A DNA stretch of 64,000 nt from WTFY01 sp965214675. Lineage in GTDB: Bacteria > Pseudomonadota > Gammaproteobacteria > UBA4575. Under the pieces are notes generated by a model. It saw only the letters and a list, made by a program, of their open reading frames with translations. It searched no databases and was not told the origin of the DNA. This document shows, in pieces, positions 59,983-64,000 of the stretch (the stretch's first letter is position 1; each line of letters begins with the position of its first letter). The stretch covers positions 434,001 through 498,000 of the forward strand of contig OZ243969.1 in NCBI GenBank assembly GCA_965214675.1. Direction: 5' to 3'. The position numbers and the translations under genes are program-made.

Positions 59983-61182
59983 ATGTTGAAAAGTCAAAAA
60001 TTGCAACAGGAACTGGCTGAAAAAGCAGCCAAGATTAAAACCTTGCAGGAAGGGACAAAAGAGTATGCCAGCCTAGCGGTGGAAATTGCTTCACTTGGGC
60101 TTGGTGCCTCTATGGAAGTCCAGAAGGAAATTAAAGCTCGTGCGGAACTGGGTGCACAAGATGGTACGGATTTGGAAAAGCAATCCCTGATTAAACGGGC
60201 AAGGGTTGGAGACTTCATCAAGTCTGTTATCGAGCACACTCCTGTGAAGGGTGCCAGCGCTGAGGCGCGTGAAGCATTTGGGTGTTCCGGTGAGCATGAA
60301 ATTCCCTTGGAACTGTTCGAGCCAATCGACAAGACCAAGGCAGTAACTCCGGCTCCAGCTTCTGGAAGTCGCCCTGTAGAAATGGGACCGACACAACCAT
60401 ATCTTTATCAGCGAACGGTAGCCGGATTCCTGGGTATCGATATGCCTAATGTTGGTTCAGGTGTACAAGCGTATCCGGTACTGACGACCGCAACACCTGT
60501 TGCGATGAAGGGCAAGGACGAAGCTGCACCAGACAAGGCAGCCGCGATCACTGTACTCAAGTCAAACGTGAAGCGATGCACCGGGAGTTTTGTAACTCGT
60601 GTTGAGGACATGGCGATTTTTCCAGAACTTGAGCCAGCATTGCGCCGCGACATTCCAAGGTCAATTGCAAATACGCTGGACGATCAGTTGTTGAAGGGTA
60701 CAGGTAGTGCTCCTGAACTGAAAAGTCTGTTCAGTCAACTGACTGACCCAACGGCAGATACCGATACTGAAGGTTTCGGAACTTTCATCTCGACTGTCGT
60801 AGGACAGATTGACGGTGTTCACGCGTACAGCGTTAAAGACCTCTACGCCCTTGTTGGCAAGAAAACCTACGAAGTCATGGCGGGACTGTTTCAAGCAAAC
60901 ACGGCGGTAAGCACCGCAGACTATCTCGAAGATAGACTTGGTGGATTGCGCGGAACGAATCGAATCGCCGTACCTGCAAGCGATAATCAGCATGGCATTG
61001 TCCGGCTGGGTATGGAATCGATGTGTGCAGTTGCTCCGGTATGGGGTGGCATTCAATTGGTCGCAGACCCATATACAGGCGCAGGCAAAGGCCAACACAT
61101 CTTGACCGCTTACCAGCTAATCAGTGATGTTCTTCTGTTGAGATCGGAAGCGTTTAAGCAAGTCGATTTTCACTTGGCCTGA
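59983..61182 (+). CDS. HK97-fold major capsid protein
   Basis: A 399-residue phage major capsid. Residues about 1-45 form a coiled coil (KSQKLQQELAEKAAKIKTLQ) like a delta/scaffold domain; the rest shows the fold's features: YLYQRTVAGFLGIDMPNVGS, GSFVTRVEDMAIFPELEPAL near residue 203, SIANTLDDQLLKGTGSAPEL, AYSVKDLYALVGKKTYEVM and the C-terminal APVWGGIQLVADPYTGAGKG. No protease domain is fused, unlike some relatives. A strong TAGGAGG ribosome site precedes the ATG. It is followed by the portal gene, the opposite of the usual phage order. Confidence 0.88.
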   Translation: MLKSQKLQQELAEKAAKIKTLQEGTKEYASLAVEIASLGLGASMEVQKEIKARAELGAQDGTDLEKQSLIKRARVGDFIKSVIEHTPVKGASAEAREAFGCSGEHEIPLELFEPIDKTKAVTPAPASGSRPVEMGPTQPYLYQRTVAGFLGIDMPNVGSGVQAYPVLTTATPVAMKGKDEAAPDKAAAITVLKSNVKRCTGSFVTRVEDMAIFPELEPALRRDIPRSIANTLDDQLLKGTGSAPELKSLFSQLTDPTADTDTEGFGTFISTVVGQIDGVHAYSVKDLYALVGKKTYEVMAGLFQANTAVSTADYLEDRLGGLRGTNRIAVPASDNQHGIVRLGMESMCAVAPVWGGIQLVADPYTGAGKGQHILTAYQLISDVLLLRSEAFKQVDFHLA

Positions 61183-61213
61183 TCTAGCCTGACCTGAAAA
61201 TCCGGCAGCTATC

Positions 61214-62218
61214 ATGTGGCCGTTCAAAAGTAAACAATCACCTGATTCGAGTTACACGGATCAGGTGATCGAAAACGGTGTATTGCAAGCTTCGCAGCCA
61301 GCGACCAGTAAACTTGTCGCAGCTCAACGAGGCGTGATGAATGTGTACGGCGACAAGCTTGCACAATGTAGCTATACAGGCCCAAAGCAGATAACCAAAA
61401 AGCATCTTTTGGAAATCGGGCGCGACATTCCCCGGTACGGATGCAGTCGCCTTGTGATTGTCCCGGAAGGCAACAGCTTCAAACTGGTGCGCCCAATCCG
61501 TGCGGACAAACTTACTCGTGAAGGCTGGCAGGTAACACTCCGCGAAGGTTTTAAAGATCGGAATTTTAATATTCTGGATTCTGAAATTGTAAATTTCGTT
61601 TTCAATTCAGACCCTGAATATCCTTGGCGTGGAGTCCCACTGTGGGAATCTGTTACTTCGTATCTGGCAGCCGAAATTGATCGCGTCATGGCTGATGAAT
61701 CAAAAGCTGGCGCAGGTAAATTTTTATGGATCAATGGTAGCCCGTTCCTCGACCAAGAGGCCATGGTGAAAATTAAAAAGAGTTTCTCGGCTGCATTTTC
61801 TTCCCTTGTAAAATCTCGCGGCCAATTAAAGATTTTGTTTAATCCAACAGGTGGTGGTCAACACATGGAGCAACCGAATACAACCGTGCGAATTGGCCCG
61901 GACTGGCCCGATTCTATCGAACGCACACGCGCCCAGCTTGCCCGCGAAATATGTGCATCGTGTAACGTGGCACCGGAAATGCTTTTTGGTGGACCAGCCG
62001 GAACAGTGCGCGAAAGTAATCGGCAATTTGTTCAGGTCATGCAATCGGTTTGTGATGTATTGGCAGACACGCTTGCGGAATCTTTGAATCAATCAGTGAT
62101 GCTAAATGCGGATACGATTTATAAAACGGATTTAATTTCCCGAAGTCGGGCATTAGGCAGCATGGTTAAGGCAGGTATATCTTTAGAGGAAGCCAAGCGA
62201 ATCGCAGGCTTGGAATAA
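61214..62218 (+). CDS. Phage portal protein (HK97-type, short)
   Basis: A 334-residue portal, the dodecameric ring through which DNA enters the capsid. Typical pieces: DPEYPWRGVPLWESVTSYLA near residue 135, GGQHMEQPNTTVRIG, AREICASCNVAPEMLFGGPA near 253 and RQFVQVMQSVCDVLA near residue 272. It is shorter than the usual 380-450 residues, mainly at the N-terminus. It follows the capsid gene by 31 bp and would form the shell with it. Confidence 0.85.
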   Translation: MWPFKSKQSPDSSYTDQVIENGVLQASQPATSKLVAAQRGVMNVYGDKLAQCSYTGPKQITKKHLLEIGRDIPRYGCSRLVIVPEGNSFKLVRPIRADKLTREGWQVTLREGFKDRNFNILDSEIVNFVFNSDPEYPWRGVPLWESVTSYLAAEIDRVMADESKAGAGKFLWINGSPFLDQEAMVKIKKSFSAAFSSLVKSRGQLKILFNPTGGGQHMEQPNTTVRIGPDWPDSIERTRAQLAREICASCNVAPEMLFGGPAGTVRESNRQFVQVMQSVCDVLADTLAESLNQSVMLNADTIYKTDLISRSRALGSMVKAGISLEEAKRIAGLE

Positions 62219-62238
62219 TTTCAAATAGGAGAAAACAA

Positions 62239-62766
62239 ATGTCAAAATTTCTAGAAATAAATGTAGTTGAGTTTTCACGAGACCATTTTGGGGACGCGAC
62301 CCGCTACGGTGATGATGAAGCTCACCTGTTGGTAATCAAAGCTGCTAAAACTCATTACATCAACATTGACACTATCGACATGGTTACTCCGGTAAAGCGA
62401 ACCATCAAAGACGACAACGACCAAGACGTTGAAGTTGATAGCACATATTTTCATATTCACTTTGAAGGTGCAGCCGAGGAAACCTCTCGGCATGTTGATC
62501 GTGATTCTTGGATACTGGTGGATGGCCTTGCTACGGACTGGTTAGAAAAGATTGCGGATGCAGTAGCAGAACCTGAGCCGGAGCCAGTCGAAGATGATGG
62601 CCTGAAGATTACAGATCGCGGCGTGTGGTTGCCCGGTGAAACCTATTACCGTTTTGACCTTGTTGGTAATCCTGATGATGTGTCAGAAAAATATCTGGCC
62701 CTGAAAGAATCGCAATCAACCAGTCCGGCGATTCTTCAAAATTCCAAAGAGTTTTGTAGTGTCTGA
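62239..62766 (+). CDS. Unknown island protein
   Basis: A 175-residue acidic protein not recognised. Beta-rich N-terminal half (MSKFLEINVVEFSRDHFGD, STYFHIHFEGAAE), a Glu/Pro/Val spacer near residue 115 and a C-terminal half with WLPGETYYRFDLVGN that resembles carbohydrate-binding or decoration modules. TAGGAGAAAACAA precedes the ATG. It sits between the portal and a coupled gene, so it may be a head decoration or connector protein. Confidence 0.6.
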   Translation: MSKFLEINVVEFSRDHFGDATRYGDDEAHLLVIKAAKTHYINIDTIDMVTPVKRTIKDDNDQDVEVDSTYFHIHFEGAAEETSRHVDRDSWILVDGLATDWLEKIADAVAEPEPEPVEDDGLKITDRGVWLPGETYYRFDLVGNPDDVSEKYLALKESQSTSPAILQNSKEFCSV

Positions 62767-63070
62767 AAGTTTGGGCAAATCGATGAGTGATAAGGCTGAA
62801 GGCGATCCCCGCGAAGCGGAATGTTTTGCTGCACTCGCTGCCCTTTCCAAGTTTTCGGAATTGATTGTTGCAGCGTCCAGTGATCCCGAATATCAAAGGG
62901 TGGTTGCAAACTGTTTACGGTTGAGTCTGGAACATGGCGTAAACCTTTCCTTGAAGGGTGGTGGCTCTGAAACTGAAAAGCAGAACCTTGCCCACATCAG
63001 GCAGTGGCTGGGTGCGCTTGCACAAGGGTATGCCGAGCAAGGGAACAGCCAGGGTGCAAACGTACATTGA
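62759..63070 (+). CDS. Unknown small island protein
   Basis: A 103-residue, mostly helical protein (EAECFAALAALSKFSELIVA, EKQNLAHIRQWLGALAQGY). It begins with GTG at 62759, overlapping the previous gene by 8 bp, which indicates coupled translation; an ATG at 62783 is also in frame. No family recognised. Confidence 0.6.
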   Translation: MSESLGKSMSDKAEGDPREAECFAALAALSKFSELIVAASSDPEYQRVVANCLRLSLEHGVNLSLKGGGSETEKQNLAHIRQWLGALAQGYAEQGNSQGANVH

Positions 63071-63144
63071 CGGTTTGGGGCGGTGTGTGGGTAAAGAGGT
63101 CGACCTACCTTTACCCAACTAGGCAACCCATCGCCCCTCCTTAT

Positions 63145-63354
63145 ATGTTACCGAGGCAAAATCGAGACTCACAGGGGCATTACTGCATCAACTGCGGTGC
63201 ACCCATACGGGGAAAAGACTGGTTATGCAAACGCCACTTGAAGGCTGCGAACAAGGTTCGCTATCGAAACCACCCGGAACAGGTCAGCGAGGTTGATACA
63301 CGGATATATCCGCTTCAATGTTATGAAAACGAAAATGCAGAGGGTTGCATTTAG
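63145..63354 (+). CDS. Small putative zinc-ribbon protein
   Basis: A 69-residue protein with CINCGAPIRGKDWLCKRH (CxxC then CxxH), suggesting a zinc finger, followed by a basic stretch and a C-terminal ENENAEGCI. Small zinc-finger proteins often act as phage regulators. The frame is open upstream, and no good ribosome site precedes the ATG at 63145, so start and reality are uncertain. Confidence 0.45.
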   Translation: MLPRQNRDSQGHYCINCGAPIRGKDWLCKRHLKAANKVRYRNHPEQVSEVDTRIYPLQCYENENAEGCI

Positions 63355-63738
63355 CCTGTACGGGGCGATCGCGGGTCAGGATAGGCTACCCTACCTGCCA
63401 ACAATCAATCGTTTACGCGATAGCAAAGGCAAGGCTATCAGTCCCGGCTCCGTGTGCAGTCGGTAAAGCACCCTTGATCTCCTTTTGGGGTGCAGCACAC
63501 ACTCCCACATTTGCCCTGTGCCGGGCGATCTACCCTTGGCCGGTACGGTAGCCTATCTTGAAAGGCGATCATTCGGAACACGCGGTTAAAGTACGGGTAC
63601 GGGCAATCCGGGAGTGCAGGTCTGTCGCGTGTCTTGGAACAGCACAAAATGGTTTGTGTTGTCTTGGTGATAGCAGACTTGCACGCGCCCATAAAAAAGG
63701 GCTGCACTAGGCAGCCCTTGTGTTGAGGTCAGGCGAGG
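63355..63738. other. 384-bp region without a supported gene
   Basis: Short frames here lack family similarity and ribosome sites. The right end holds a terminator for the minus-strand gene. The rest might carry a packaging (cos/pac) site or a small RNA, but nothing identifies one. Confidence 0.45.
63691..63719 (-). terminator. Intrinsic terminator for the minus-strand gene
   Basis: On the minus strand AAGGGCTGC-CTAGT-GCAGCCCTT is followed by TTTTAT: a 9-bp stem, 5-nt loop and U-tract 20 bp after the stop of the 80-residue gene. Confidence 0.85.
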
Positions 63739-63981
63739 CTAAACGATAAATTCAAGCTGCCCAAAACATTTGTCTGCTACTTCCTCGATGCCGGGTATAT
63801 CTCTTACTGGTCCATCGCCAGCCTCTTTGATAATTTCTACGGCATAGCCAAGTACCCTTTTCAATCCCTCGATCTCATGGTCGCTCATATCACCAAGCTC
63901 GTCATGGTCGCGCATCTTGTCAAGAGTTTGTGCCATATCACCGGCTGTATTTTCAAAAACGCAATAGCTCATGTTGCTCAT
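63739..63981 (-). CDS. Small acidic protein of unknown function
   Basis: An 80-residue acidic protein (GDMAQTLDKMRDHDELGDMS) with no recognised family. AGGAG is 7 nt before its ATG and an intrinsic terminator follows, so it is a real short transcription unit opposing the capsid genes. An immunity, regulatory or accessory role is possible; none is shown. Confidence 0.65.
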   Translation of the reverse strand: MSNMSYCVFENTAGDMAQTLDKMRDHDELGDMSDHEIEGLKRVLGYAVEIIKEAGDGPVRDIPGIEEVADKCFGQLEFIV

Positions 63982-64000
63982 TTTTCGTCTCCTATTTTTG

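Larger units (their letters stand above)
57354..64000. mobile_element. Phage-like island (capsid-encoding) beside tRNA-Arg
   Basis: From the tRNA-Arg 3' end to the window edge the DNA is more AT-rich than the flanking core and holds phage-type genes: an AlpA-like regulator, several unknowns, an HK97-type major capsid and a portal, small genes and an opposite-strand gene. Neither integrase, terminase, protease nor tail genes are seen within the 6.6 kb. The right boundary lies outside the window. This order (capsid then portal, early AlpA) fits a capsid-encoding satellite island or a prophage remnant. Confidence 0.75.

Noticed and set aside
63438..63707. 89-codon minus-strand frame
   Set aside because: Cys/Pro-rich composition, no ribosome site, and it runs into the terminator of the neighbouring gene.
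1..64000. CRISPR array, rRNA operon or toxin-antitoxin pair
   Set aside because: No regularly spaced direct repeats, no rRNA-like sequence and no recognisable TA pair were seen on either strand.

Overview
The window reads as a gammaproteobacterial chromosome of moderately high GC. Its core operons are the usual ones for that class: tldD/pmbA, purM-purN, yebC-ruvCAB-ybgC-tol-pal-cpoB-queE-queC, ilvN-ilvC-psd-pssA-leuA, prfC-cmoA-cmoB, mutS/pncC/recA/recX/alaS/lysC/csrA. Sequence alone does not give a genus. No rRNA and no CRISPR array was seen. tRNA genes are Lys(TTT), Ser(GCT) and Arg(ACG).

Layout. 1-19.7 kb is compact core: protease pair TldD/PmbA, purine synthesis, a CDP-alcohol phosphotransferase beside hda, small enzymes, aspS, nudB, Holliday-junction RuvABC, the Tol-Pal envelope machine and queuosine genes, ending at tRNA-Lys. 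19.8-31.4 kb is a looser accessory segment with long gaps, a TnpB stub, an outer-membrane barrel, a redox cluster (GPP34 domain fused to a two-heme b-type membrane domain, an eleven-heme c-type cytochrome, a Tll0287-like one-heme protein), a DNA glycosylase, a large TonB-dependent receptor and a small gene behind a strong Fur-box-like palindrome. 31.5-57.3 kb is core again: acetate activation, BepA-type protease, TusA, branched-chain amino acids and phospholipids with a leader peptide before leuA, DNA repair, translation and tRNA-modification genes, csrA, and an ammonium transporter. From tRNA-Arg (57,353) to the end lies an AT-richer phage-like island: AlpA-type regulator, unknown genes, HK97-type major capsid, portal, and small genes; it runs off the window.

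Most noteworthy: (1) the GPP34-cytochrome b fusion directly followed by the 11-heme cytochrome, which looks like a quinol-to-periplasm electron conduit of unfamiliar architecture; (2) the capsid-portal island beside tRNA-Arg without visible integrase, terminase or tail genes, compatible with a capsid-encoding satellite; (3) a Psd-like protein in which the self-cleaving Gly-Ser is replaced; (4) an ilvN-ilvC operon lacking the catalytic ilvB/ilvI gene; (5) a Thr/Val/Leu-rich leader peptide before leuA; (6) a Fur-type palindrome before an uncharacterised 90-residue protein.
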